A DNA stretch of 64,000 bases, taken from Siphonodentalium dalli. Lineage: Eukaryota > Mollusca > Scaphopoda > Gadilida > Siphonodentaliidae. Position 1 is the first letter of the stretch, and every line of letters starts with the position of its first letter. Positions 1-12,500 of this stretch are shown in pieces. The stretch spans positions 132,063,990-132,127,989 of the forward strand of contig CP136067.1 of NCBI GenBank assembly GCA_032622095.1, given 5' to 3'. Under the pieces are notes generated by a model, which was not told the DNA's origin, did no database searches, and saw only the letters and a list, made by a program, of their open reading frames with translations. Both the position numbers and the translations under genes were made by a program.

Positions 1-390
1 CTTTACCCAACAAACCGGCCAAAACCGGCCAAATAAAGCTTCAACAGCCTAAAATATCTTCGGTCTGTCTCAATAGAACCATACAAATATGGATATCATT
101 GGAACCGGCTCCTTGACCACATTGTGATAGTTACAGTTATGCCCTGTGCCAATGCATTCTCTTATATATGCGAGTCGACCATAGGTCGCCTCGCATATAT
201 AAGAGAATGCATTGGCCTAAAAAAAATATTTTTTTAACACTTTTTACCATTTTTTCTTACATTCTTTAACAATTTTATAATTTTTAATGTGTTAAGCCAA
301 TGCATTCTCTTATATATGCAAGGCGACCTATGGTCGACTCGCATATATAAGAGAATGCATTGGCACAGGGCCCTTCTGTTGGGTAAAGGG
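1..390. mobile_element. TTAA-flanked MITE, type 1 (piggyBac-like), copy A
   Basis: The left end is cut by the window: the terminus CCCTTTACCCAACA lacks its first two bases. The right end is the inverted TGTTGGGTAAAGGG followed by TTAA (391-394). CCC...GGG termini at a TTAA target are typical of piggyBac-like elements. The inside holds two near-perfect 70-bp hairpins (about 137-215 and 297-365), inverted relative to each other around an AT-rich spacer. It has no coding capacity. It ends 31 bp before synaptojanin exon 1. Confidence 0.8.
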
Positions 391-425
391 TTAAAAGGGT
401 TATGGTTCAATTATTTTTGTTTCAG

Positions 426-509
426 GTTATCTTTCTTGACGACGAGATTTCATCATTTATCCAGATCAGAGGATCAGTTCCTCTCTTCTGGGAACAACCA
501 GGAATTCAG
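426..509 (+). CDS. SYNJ1: Synaptojanin exon 1 in window (Sac domain)
   Basis: 84 nt, phase 0 at both ends, residues 1-28 of the partial protein. The acceptor is tttgtttcag and the donor CAG|GTATTG. It encodes [10 protein letters not shown] followed by the Sac-conserved block [16 protein letters not shown], which continues directly into [11 protein letters not shown] of the next exon, as in known synaptojanins. The intron that follows is 9.4 kb. Confidence 0.95.
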
Positions 510-3500
510 GTATTGTATAAAATTTGGTTCTTTCCTTGAGGCGGCACCAATTTTTATTAAAAAATCAAATTCGCCCATGGTGTTCAGTTTATGTAAGACT
601 TCTCATCGAACCGTTCTATCAGTAATAATAGTATGGGAAAATGAGAATAATTGAGATATTAAAGATACTCAGTCCAATCAGACGGTCCCCATACCATCAA
701 GATACAACAACAACATTTCTTCAAAATATGTTTTAGTTATCAGAATCAATTTATTGCAACATATATGTATATCTCCGTCAAAGGTATCTTGCCCTCTGAA
801 CTATATGGTATATTATCCCAAGTAGGAGGGGTTAACTCTCCGAGTTGAAAAAAACGGTACGAAATTCTATGGTACATATCCTCTGTCATGTTCATGACAC
901 GTGTAATCACGTGATTTCTGACACGTAGTGAAATATTCGCCATATTTTTTTCCCTCCTCACCATGGACGGGCGCAAAAAGAATCTCTCCAAGAATACGAA
1001 GCTAAGTTGCAGTTTGTATAGCAAAAACAGTTTTGTTTTTGTTTTATACAAACAACATTATTTCTTTGCTTATAGTTGAAAATTATGTACAATTCACATA
1101 CATGTAAAGATTACGCGGTTTGTTCCGAATATAAGATCGGAATCGGATGACTCGTTTCGTTTTAACGGACTTTGTCTTCTATAATTTTAATCGGTCAATG
1201 AATTAATATCCGTTGTTTATGCCGACGATATCAGAGTTTCTGGCCTATTAACGACAGAACATTCGAGGCACCATTGGATATGACTAAAGACGCTGATCGT
1301 TTTCTTTATAACAAATCTATGGCATACAGGTGGCGTTTAATTTAAGTTACCACGTGCGTTGACGGTGGTTAAAGGTATCACGAAATTAGGTGACTTACTT
1401 TCGAGTTCATTTTTTCGTTTTACGGCTTTATTTAGACGTTGACAATCATCGTCTGGTGTAAAACTGAAGACAAAAGCACTGTTTTAACGCTTGTGAAATA
1501 CGCTGATAGGATTGTAAAATCCTGAATGTCAATTTGAACCTTTTTAACACGGGATGATTAACAATGGAGCTGTTACTGTATTTGTGATTGTTCGTAATCA
1601 CATTAATTACTTTCACAGGACTGCTAATCGAGGTAAGAACAGGTTCATGAATCGCCTTCCCCGTAGCTCCCCTTGACGTCGTTTCCCTCGTTTCGAGGTC
1701 CCAAGAATAGAGAACGAAAATCGATATATAGGGTTCCTCTAATTGGCATAATTAGCACTCGGAGCGATAGTCACACCACACAGGACGCGGGTTGGGGCTA
1801 CCCATCGAACCCGTAGCTCACACGAGTTGCTTCCCCTAGGACACGGACAAACTCGCGGGGAAGGATCCAGAGAATTTTTGTTTGGGGACACCAGTTCTGT
1901 ATTTGAGTATGTGCCCATATAAATTTGGATGTTAAAATATTCAGTACTGGATACTTGATTGTGCAAATAAAGGCTCCATATTATAGACTATATATCATCT
2001 GCGGGCTGATGATTTGCATTACTAGTACATTTTGTTGAATTATAGAAAAATTCCTTGAAAATATGGAAGATCCAACTTGAATAAATACTATCTACATCGA
2101 ATTTGGGGACATTTGGGTCTCTATAGTTTGGGCACCCAAACCTGTAACAGGTATCAAAACATCCCTGGATCCTTCTCTGACTTGCCGATATATCGTGTTC
2201 CTCTAATTGGCGTGATTAGCACTCGGGGCGATAGTCACACCAAACAGGGCGCGGGTTGGGACTACCCATTGAACCCATTAGTCACATTGGTGCACTCCCT
2301 GGACTATCGAACGGGACGTCAATCTGCTTCCTCGGGTCGACCGTTGGCTGTTGACGTGCCCAGGACGGCTGTGATTCAGCTTTAATAACATTCAACACAC
2401 GCTGTCCATCGCTACAAGTTGTCATCTCGGGGTCAGCGCGGCTGGGGGATACACCCTCAGTGGTCCCTGACCATGCTCTCCGGTGCCTTATGATAATAGT
2501 GTGTGGGAATTTGGGCTAAAATTACTAGTAGAATGGCCATTTTACTTTGTCTCAATTCAAATTAGACATTTTCTCTAAAAATTATTAAGTTTACGCTATT
2601 ATTTGGCACCTGAAAGTTTATCCTCCATGCCTTCTGCCCCAGCTGGGCTTGGAATGGGATCACAGTTCACAGGCTTGTTTCCTCCTTATTATAAGTCACC
2701 ACTTCCGGGGGCTTGGCAGACAGGTTACTGGCCGCATTCTGGCCAACAGCTGCCAGTAACTTCGGGTTTGACTTTAAATGAAAACAAAAGATCTTGTTCC
2801 CTGACGCCATTATAGCAGGAAGCTTGCTTGGGAACTGGTACCTACTAACCTCCCATCGCCAGTTCGGTCGGTTGGATATCGGGATCGGTCGACCTGCTGC
2901 TCCATATATCTATATGTCTGTGCATGTATATGTATATATTGTAGGTTATCAGGTCAATCCAGTTCTTTGATTCAGATGCATAGCAGTGTTTTTGTTTCCT
3001 CGTGGCCTCCACCTGTTAGAAAATTCTATGCTTTACCATATAGTTCAGTGGGCAAGATACCTTTGACGGAGATACAATATTTTCCTAAATAAGTAAAATA
3101 TATATCTCCTAGAAGTATCTTGCCCACTGAAAGCTGAGCTCCCTCCCAGGGTTTCGCACCCACCCCGCTCACGAGGAATGTCCTACTGGGGATAAAAAAT
3201 ATGGCGAATACTTCACTACGTGTCAGAAATCACGTGTTTACACCTGTCATGAACATGACAGGATATGTACCATAGAATTTTGTACCGTTTTTTCAACTCC
3301 GAGAGTTAAGCCCTCCTACTTGTGATAATATACCATATAGTTCAGTGGGCAAGATACTTCTAGGAGATATATATTTTACTTATTTAGGAAAATATTGTAT
3401 TTCAGTACCATCAGTCGAAACTTTGGTTATTAAACACGACCACATATAGGTATCATTGACTCAACTATGGTATCAAATTTCCCAAAACTTGTTATTTATC

Positions 3501-6500
3501 AACAATTTGTTGAATATGGCCGTATTATCACTAAAGTATAAACAAATTTGACTGTATTACCACTTGATTTTAGAGTTATCCATCTTCATCCGCAATTTTG
3601 TCAGAGACCCTCCGTTTGGCCATGTGTTTCTGGGCCACATATTATTACACATCTCGAGAAATAACAAACTTCAAAAATCGATATCTGATCACTCTGAGCT
3701 TTGATGGGTGGGTTCCTCGACTGGAATCAAATATTTTTTACCCCCATAGCCATAGAAATAGTAATTTATGAGCGTCTGATCAGATTAAGTACCTTAATAT
3801 GTTGATTTTATTTATTTTTATTCTCAACAAATGATTTCATGTGAATATATGAGATTTACATTCACCAGGTTCTTGTGTAATAATTGCCAATTGGTATGTC
3901 TGACATCAAGCCTGAGTTTAGTGTGCCTATCATTTGCAAAATGAGATCCCCAGAGGGTGAATTTAGTGACGCTATCCCACATATCAGGCTAGCATCACTA
4001 AATTTACCCTCTGGGGATCTCATTCTGCTTAGGCCTCATCTTCTCTTGAAAATTTCTTTATTATAAATTTTTTATAGAAACTTCTTCACATAGATTCTAT
4101 ATTTTTTTTAGTTTAGTTTCTCTATATCCCCAAATTGGCAGATGACACATTGCATAATCGAGGTTCCCAATGGGTGTACATCACAATATTCACCATTTGG
4201 GAACTTCAAACTGAGTCTATATCTCCCATAGCAGATATGGCCTTACAGAATGAGGTCCCCAGAGGGTGAATTTTGTGATGTTAGCCTACTATGTGGGATA
4301 GCATCACTAAATTCACCCTCTGGGGACCTCATTCTGTAAATGACAGCCACACTAAACCCACTAAACTAGCATCACTAAATTTACCCTCTGGGGATCTCAT
4401 TCTGCTTAGGCCTCATCTTCTCTTGAAAATTTCTTTATTATAAATTTTTTATAGAAACTTCTTCACATAGATTCTATATTTTTTTTAGTTTAGTTTCTCT
4501 ATATCCCCAAATTGGCAGATGACACATTGCATAATCGAGGTTCCCAATGGGTGTACATCACAATATTCACCATTTGGGAACTTCAAACTGAGTCTATATC
4601 TCCCATAGCAGATATGGCCTTACAGAATGAGGTCCCCAGAGGGTGAATTTTGTGATGTTAGCCTACTATGCGGGATAGCATCACTAAATTCACCCTCTGG
4701 GGACCTCATTCTGTAAATGACAGCCACACTAAACCCAGGCATGTCTGACATGTCTGGGTTTTTTCCCCTCCTCCATCTAGAGATTAAAAAAAAAAATTGC
4801 TGTGGCCTTATATGTGGATATATGAGTTGATCCTATTTTTTGGTGCAACAGAATGATATCTGCTAAACTCAACTTCTCTGTTATTCGATCCTATATCTGG
4901 TAGTTTGAAATGTAATGCGTAAAAATTAGTCGCATATTTCTAGGAAATATTTCTCAGCTTAACCCTTTACCCAACAAACCGGCCAAAACCGGCCAAATAA
5001 AGCTTCAACAGCCTAAAATATCTTCGGTCTGTCTCAATAGAACCATACAAATATGGATATCATTGGAATCGGCTCCTTGACCACATTGTGATAGTTACAG
5101 TTATGCCCTGTGCCAATGCATTCTCTTATATATGCGAGTCGACCATAGGTTGCCTCGCATATATAAGAGAATGCATTGGCCTAAAAAAATCTTTTTTTTA
5201 ACACTTTTTACCATTTTTTCTTACATTCTTTAACAATTTTATAATTTTTAATGTGTTAAGCCAATGCATTCTCTTATATATGCGAGGCGACCTATGGTCG
5301 ACTCGCATATATAAGAGAATGCATTGGCACAGGGCCCTTCTGTTGGTTAAAGGGTTAAAGAGAGAGAGAGTATAACAGTACATTGGAACTGTTGTGTCAG
5401 AACTTTTCCGCAGTCACATGACATTAATAGCAACCACAAGCACACGAAGTGCGTTGGTGCTAAAACCTTAGGCGCAGGCGAATGATGACGTCATGTATTT
5501 TATTCCATATTTTCTATAGCGATGAGCCAAATTCCGGTGGCGTGTACGATTTTTTGTGAAATTGACCCGTTACTTCCGGTTAGCAACTGTGTGGAGATTG
5601 TAAAATTGCGGAATTGGAAGTGGACCAACGACATGAAAATAAAATTGTCAACTTCACAACTTCCAAAGAATTCCCATGTGATTTAGGCATATTAGTTTAA
5701 TTTAGATCAATTTCGTTAGTAACCTTAATGAAAACACCAGAGAAAACATTATGGCATGGTTCATGACGTCATTTATGCCTTGTTGGCTGTGTGGGCCAGA
5801 ATCCAGACACAATTGCACAATCCATGACAATATTTGTCCAGGGACCAGCCTAGGGGGCGACGTGGGCGAAATAGTCGCCCTGTGTGGCCGCAAGTCTCCC
5901 TGAAATGACGTCAGGGAGAAGTGGATGTCTCCCTAAAAAAATAAAAATTATTTTAGTTAAATTTTTAATCTCCCTGAATAATTGGTGACTGGATGATCTA
6001 CTGCTCAGCTTAACACTTCCAGTTTATCCTCACCCATGTAGAAAATCTATTGTGGACAATAATAACAGCTAAAACAATCAGTTCTAATGAATAGTTACTA
6101 GCGACAAATAGTCGCACTAACGCTCCACTTCTACCTGGTAAGCCCTCACTTCTCCTTATTTTTCCAAGAGGGAGAAGTCACTTCTCCCTATATTTTGACC
6201 CTTGGCTGGTCCCTGTATTTGTCATGTTGTCTCAACCGGGCCATTGCATAAATTATTCTTAGCAGTAAAAGAAAATTCGGGGTACAGCACGTATGATTCA
6301 TATTAAATGTGATGGTGCTAATTAATAGTTGTGGCACACATCTATAGAAGAGTTGGAAGCATAATATAAAATGATGCTACTGTAAAATAATTGTAGTCTC
6401 ATATCAATGTCAAGGGGTGGGATTTAACACCATGCTGCTGTGGTTCTTACATGGTACTTGAGTCATTTTGGGCTGATTGGCCACTCATCATTTTAATATG

Positions 6501-9500
6501 AATCATACGTGACACGTAGTGGAGCAACCACACATGCTGTATCCCGAATTTGCTTTTCATCACCAACGCAGGTCCCATCATAAAATAATTAATGCTGCAC
6601 CAGCACAGCTGCCGTCATGAAATGGTTAATGCTGCACCAATGCAGCTCCCACCATGGAAGGGTTAATGCTGGACCAGCACAGCTACCTGTCATGAAAGGG
6701 TTAATGCTGCACCAGCACATATCCCATCATAAAATAGTTAATGCTGCACCAACGCAGCTCCCGTCATGAAATAATTAATGCTGCACCAGCGCAACTCCCG
6801 TCATGAATGAGTTAATGCTGCACCAACGCAGCTCCCGTCATTAAATAATTAATGCTACACCAGCACAGCTCCCGCCATGAAAGAATTAATGCTGCACCAG
6901 CGCAGCTCCCGTCATGAAAGGGTTAATACTGCACCAACACAGCTCCCGTCATAAAAGGTTAATGCTGCACCAGCACAGCTCCCGTCATGAAAGAGTTAAT
7001 GCTGCACCAATGCAGCTCCCATCATCAAATAATTAATGCTGCACCAACGCAGCTCCCGTCATGAAATAATTAATGCTGCACCAGCGCAGCTCCCGTCATG
7101 AAATAGTTAATGCTGCACCAACGCAGCGCCCGTCATCAAATAATTAATGATGCACCAACGCAGCTCCCGTCATGAAACAATTAATGCTGCACCAGCTCAG
7201 CTCCCGTCGTGAAAGAGTTAATGCTGCATCAACGTAGCTCCGTCATCAAATAATTAATGCTGCACCAGCGCAGCTCCCGTCATGAGAGAGTTAATGCTGC
7301 ACCAACGTAGTTCCCATCATCAAATAAGTAATGCTGCACCAACGCAGCTCCCGTCATGAATGGGTTAATGCTGCACCCGTCATGAAATAATTAATGCTGC
7401 ACCAGCGCAGCTCCCGCCATGAAATAGTTAATGCTGCACCAAACGCGGGCTCCCATCATCAAATAATTAATGCTGCACCAACGCAGCTCCCTTCATGACA
7501 TAATTAATGCTGCACCAGCGCAGCTCCCGTCATGAAAGGGTTAATGCTGCACCAACGCAGCTCCCATCATCAAATAGTTAATGCTGCACCAACGCAGCTC
7601 CCTTCATGAAATAACTATGCTGCAACAACGCAACTGCCGTCATGGTCCCACCATGGAAGGGTTAATGCTGGACCAGCGCAGCTACCTGTCATGAAAGGGT
7701 TAATGCTGCACCAGCACATATCCCATCATCAAATAATCAATGCTGCACCAACGCAGCTAATGAAATAATTAATGCTGCACCAGCTCAGCTCCCGCCATGA
7801 AAGTTAATGTTGCACCAACGCAGCTCCAGTCATCAAATAATTAATGCTGCACCAGCGCAGCTCCCATCATGAGAGAGTTAATGCTGCACCAACGCGTAAC
7901 TCCCATCATCAACGCAGCTCCCGTCGTGAAATAATTAATGCTGCACTAGCGCAGCTCCCGCCATGAAATAGTTAATGCTGCACCAACTCGGGCTCCCATC
8001 ATCAAATAATTAATGCTGCACCAACGCAGCTCACTTCATGAAATAATTAATGCTGCACCAGCGCAGCTCCCGTCATGAAAGAGTTAATGCTGCACCAACG
8101 CAGCTCCCATCATCAAATATTTAATGCTGCACCAACGCAGCTCCCTTCATGAAATAACTAATCCTGCACCAACTCAACTACCGTCATGAAAGGGTTAATG
8201 CTGCCCAGCAGAGCTCCCGTCGTGAAATGGTTAATGCTGCACCAGCACAGCTCCCGTAATAAAAACATTAATGCTGCACTAGCGCGTCTCCCATCGTGAA
8301 AGGGTAAATGTTGCACCTACGAAGCCAACATGACGTAAATGACGTCATGAGCCGTGGCATTTCATCTCGTTGTTCCACTTCCGATTCCGCAATTTTAAAC
8401 AGTTGCTAATCGGAAGTCACGTGTCAATTTCGCTAAATAGCATACACTCTTTCCTGAAAATCGTTCCATCGTATAGAAATATATATAGAAAAATTATATG
8501 ACGTCATCATTCACACACGCCTTAGGTATAAACACCCACCAGGGTGGTTGCTATTACTTTGTGGCTGTCTATATCTTCATGCTCCCAATCAATGTTTTGC
8601 AGACTTGATGGCTAAATAAATATGATGCTGCATGGAAACTAATTTTTAATAATGGTGATGGTGCCTAAAATAGTGATGCTGTCCTTTTTATTCAAAAATT
8701 AATAAATGTGACATCACTATTATTCGGCACTCGAGAGTATCATAAAGAAATGTCACATTACCTGTTTCATTTTGCTTGTCAATTTTTTATTTTTTTTTTT
8801 AATTTCGACTATTATTTTAGACCAAGCCTTCTCAGTCCACAACAGCTTGGGATATCGGTTTGGTTGATGCGGTTTTGGACTGAGTCCCATCCCGTTACTC
8901 TTCTATAATGGAATTTATGCCCATAATCATGAGCAGGAGTTATCTTATTTGTATGTCTTCAGATTAGGCAGGGTTTCTGCTAGGGATAAAATGTTGGGGC
9001 CCCTTTTCTTGTGGTTAGGGAAAAACACAATTGCCATCACTGCCCTGGATTAGGACAAATGGAAGCTTTGCATATATGAGCATAAAGGTCAGCCTTTCCC
9101 AACCATGATGATATCAGAGGTCCATTAAATGTCAAAGCAACGAGACTTATAAGTAAATAAAGCCATGTTTCCCAGAGAATTTTGACTTGTCGCGATATCA
9201 GAAAATGCATGTAACGGTAAACAATACATCAAACGATCGTATCATCGCTATACATTTCTCTATCACGGTAGATGGTATATCATTTTGAAGACAGATTAAT
9301 CACGGACATGTCAGATGATTAATCACATTGAGGGGTTTACGTGAATGCCCGGTCTCCATGTGTACAGTAATGCCCTAATTATTCGACTTCTTAACCACAG
9401 CAGAATTATGGGTAACTTTTCAGGATTTAGTCGGAAATATGGCTTGTTGCCATTCACCGGAAAGCTCTCGCCGAGAGCTTTCCGATGAATGGCAACAAGC

Positions 9501-12500
9501 CATATTTCCGACTAAATCCTGAAAAGTTACCCATAATTCTGCTGTGGTTAAGAAGTCGATTAATTAGGGCATTACTGTACATGAACCGATATCCCAAGCT
9601 GTTGTGGACTGAGAAGAATTGGTCTACTAGTATTTGTGAATGTATTCAGATATCATCTGAAAATCTCAATGTACATGTATAAGCTCAAATGTCCTATTAT
9701 ATCTTCGATGATTGACTTTTTTTCTATGAAAATATATATATTATAATTAAAACTCATATATGATCTGCCACAGATACACTGTACCTGGTTCTATGCATAG
9801 TTTTAATAGCCATTTTGAGAAATCAGGGATTAAATTTTCTGCAGGGTTGGAGAGTTGATGGCTTAATTTTGTATTTGTGTAAATTCCACAGGTTGGTTCT
9901 CACAAAGTGAATATGTCTCGTGGTCATGAGGTCTCAGCACCAGCGTTTGAGCGGCACTTCAACATGACAAAACAACAGTACGGTGATCAGATTATCGTTA
10001 ACCTCCTCGGCAGTAAGGAGGGCGAGAGAAAACTCTCTCAGGCATTCCAGGTTTGTAATCTTGAAGGAATTATTTTCTGAATAAAAAAACATAGTATTTT
10101 TTTCAGGTTTAATACTTATAAAATGTATTAAAAATACCCATTTGTCCCATGTTAAAGCCACATGGCAGTTTGCGCTCCAAAACACACCTTATAATATTCT
10201 CTGTTGAATTTTTCCCCGTATCGAAATAGGTTGATAAATACCTGAACTACCTTTCTATGAGTGTTATATGTCCCATAAAGATGCATTAAAGTCATAAAAA
10301 ATACAACTTCGAACATGATAATAATAATAATAATAATAAATAGTTTTTATATAGCGCTTTATCCCATATGGCCCAGAGCGCTTACATTCCTACTAGTACC
10401 CTGCCCTCTATCACACGTGATATACATACATCTATACACACCACATACCTATAGATATACACATACATCAAAATAATTAAACAACATCTGATGATTTGGT
10501 CCCGATCAAATACACAGGTCCCGATCAAATACACAGGTCCCTGACATAAAATTAGTCATAACACTAAAAGTACATGGCCATTTCGATAAGAAATAAGAAT
10601 TTGTTCATGCTCACTGAGTTAAGCACATATGAAGCAATGAACACTCCGTCCGTGCTTCCATTACTGTGATATATATATTGGAAAAGGTTCCTAACTCCTG
10701 AAATGTAGAATTTCGGCATTTCCTCAAAACCATGGCCAGAAATGCAGCAATATATGAAAACAAAACAAAATAATCATAGTCATATTTTGGAATAAATAAT
10801 TGAAACAATGTTCAAATTTCAGGTAGTGTACGACCAAGTGAAAGCAATGGTGAAGTATCTTGCAAAATGCCAAAATTGTATAAGTCACCGCTAGGATACC
10901 GTCACCACAACTAACAGATGGAAATTAAATGGACCGTAACCGGATGTTGGGTCTTAATAATTTATAAATAATTTAGAGTGTATGCAAAGGGCCAAATAAA
11001 ATTTATAGCCAAAGGGTTTAATTTAGAAATTTAAATAGTGTATGTGTATGTTGCCAAAGGAGAGGAAGGCATAATGTATGTTTGTGTAGTCTTAAGAACA
11101 GTGTGTAGTATGTTCAAAAAGTCAAAATATCACCGATATAATCATCAGTTCCAACAACCAGTGACAATTCCTCTAACCCTTTACCCAACAGAAGGGCCCT
11201 GTGCCAATGCATTCTCTTATATATGCGAGTCGACCATAGGTCGCCTCGCATATATAAGAGAATGCATTGGCTTAACACATTAAAAATTATAAAATTGTTA
11301 AAGAATGTAAGAAAAAATGTTAAAAAGTGTTAAAAAAAGATTTTTTTTAGGCCAATGCATTCTCTTATATATGCGAGGCGACCTATGGTCGACTCGCATA
11401 TATAAGAGAATGCATTGGCACAGGGCATAACTGTAACCATCACAATGTGGTCAATGAGCCGGTTCCAATAATATCCATATTTGTATGGTTTTATTGAGAC
11501 AGACCCAAGATATTTTAGGCTGTTGAAGCTTTATTTGGCCGGTTTGTTGGGTAAAGGGTTAAGGGAAGAATCGGAAAGAGAAGTGATTTTAAAATGACGA
11601 TAACCTTAGTTCTTGTATCTTACAGAGTCATCACAAAGCATCTCTTTTCCACCAATCTATTCCTCACATCGCATACGATTATCATTCGGAGTGTCCGCGA
11701 GGAAACCTCAAGAACATATGGAAACTAATGGACAAACTGAAGAAATCAATCAATGAATATGAATACTTCTACAGCAAGGACGAACATATGGACAGGTAAA
11801 TAACAAGGACGAACATATGGACAGGTAAATAACAAGGACGAACATATGGACAGGTAAATAATATTGTCTTAACATATGGACAGGTAAATAATATTGTCGT
11901 AACATATGGATAGGTAAATAATATTGTAACATATGGACAGGTAAATAATATTGTCATAACATATGGATAGGTAAATAATATTGTCGTAACATATGGACAG
12001 GTAAATAATATTGTCGTAACATATGGACAGGTAAATAATATTGTCGTAACATATGGACAGGTAAATAATATTGTCGTAACATATGGACAGGTAAATAATA
12101 TTGTCGTAACATATGGACAGGTAAATATAATATTGTCGTAACATATGGACAGGTAAATAATATTGTCGTAACATATGGACAGGTAAATAATATTGTCGTA
12201 ACATATGGACAGGTAAATAATATTGTCGTAACATATATGACAGGTAAATATAATATTGTCGTAACATATGGACAGGTAAATAATATTGTCGTAACATATG
12301 GACAGGTAAATAATATTGTAACATATGGACAGGTAAATGATATTGTCGTAACATATGGATAGGTAAATAATATTGTTGTAACATATGGATAGGTAAATAA
12401 TATTGTCGTAACATATGGACAGGTAAATAATATTGTCGTAACATATATGACAGGTAAATATAATATTGTCGTAACATATGGACAGGTAAATATAATATTG

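Larger units (their letters stand above)
5428..8553. mobile_element. Long-TIR element (family TAGCAACCAC) holding a satellite and a hAT
   Basis: The termini TAGCAACCAC and GTGGTTGCTA are followed inward by several hundred bases of imperfect inverted repeat that include TGATGACGTCAT-like palindromes. TA dinucleotides sit at the ends. Shorter relatives occur at 17010-18070, 30200-30642 and 40609-40821. The centre has been expanded by a 37-bp tandem array (6559-8320), and a hAT element sits in the left arm (5839-6215). No protein is recognised. Superfamily uncertain. Confidence 0.6.

Noticed and set aside
4963-5354. Autonomous piggyBac transposon
   Set aside because: Only the TTAA target and CCC...GGG ends fit. 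No element of this group in the window encodes a transposase, so they are listed as non-autonomous and piggyBac-like.
8820-9624. Host exon overlapping the GCTTGGGATATCGG segments
   Set aside because: The segments are the inverted ends of a TA-flanked element present twice, with no splice sites or conserved protein.
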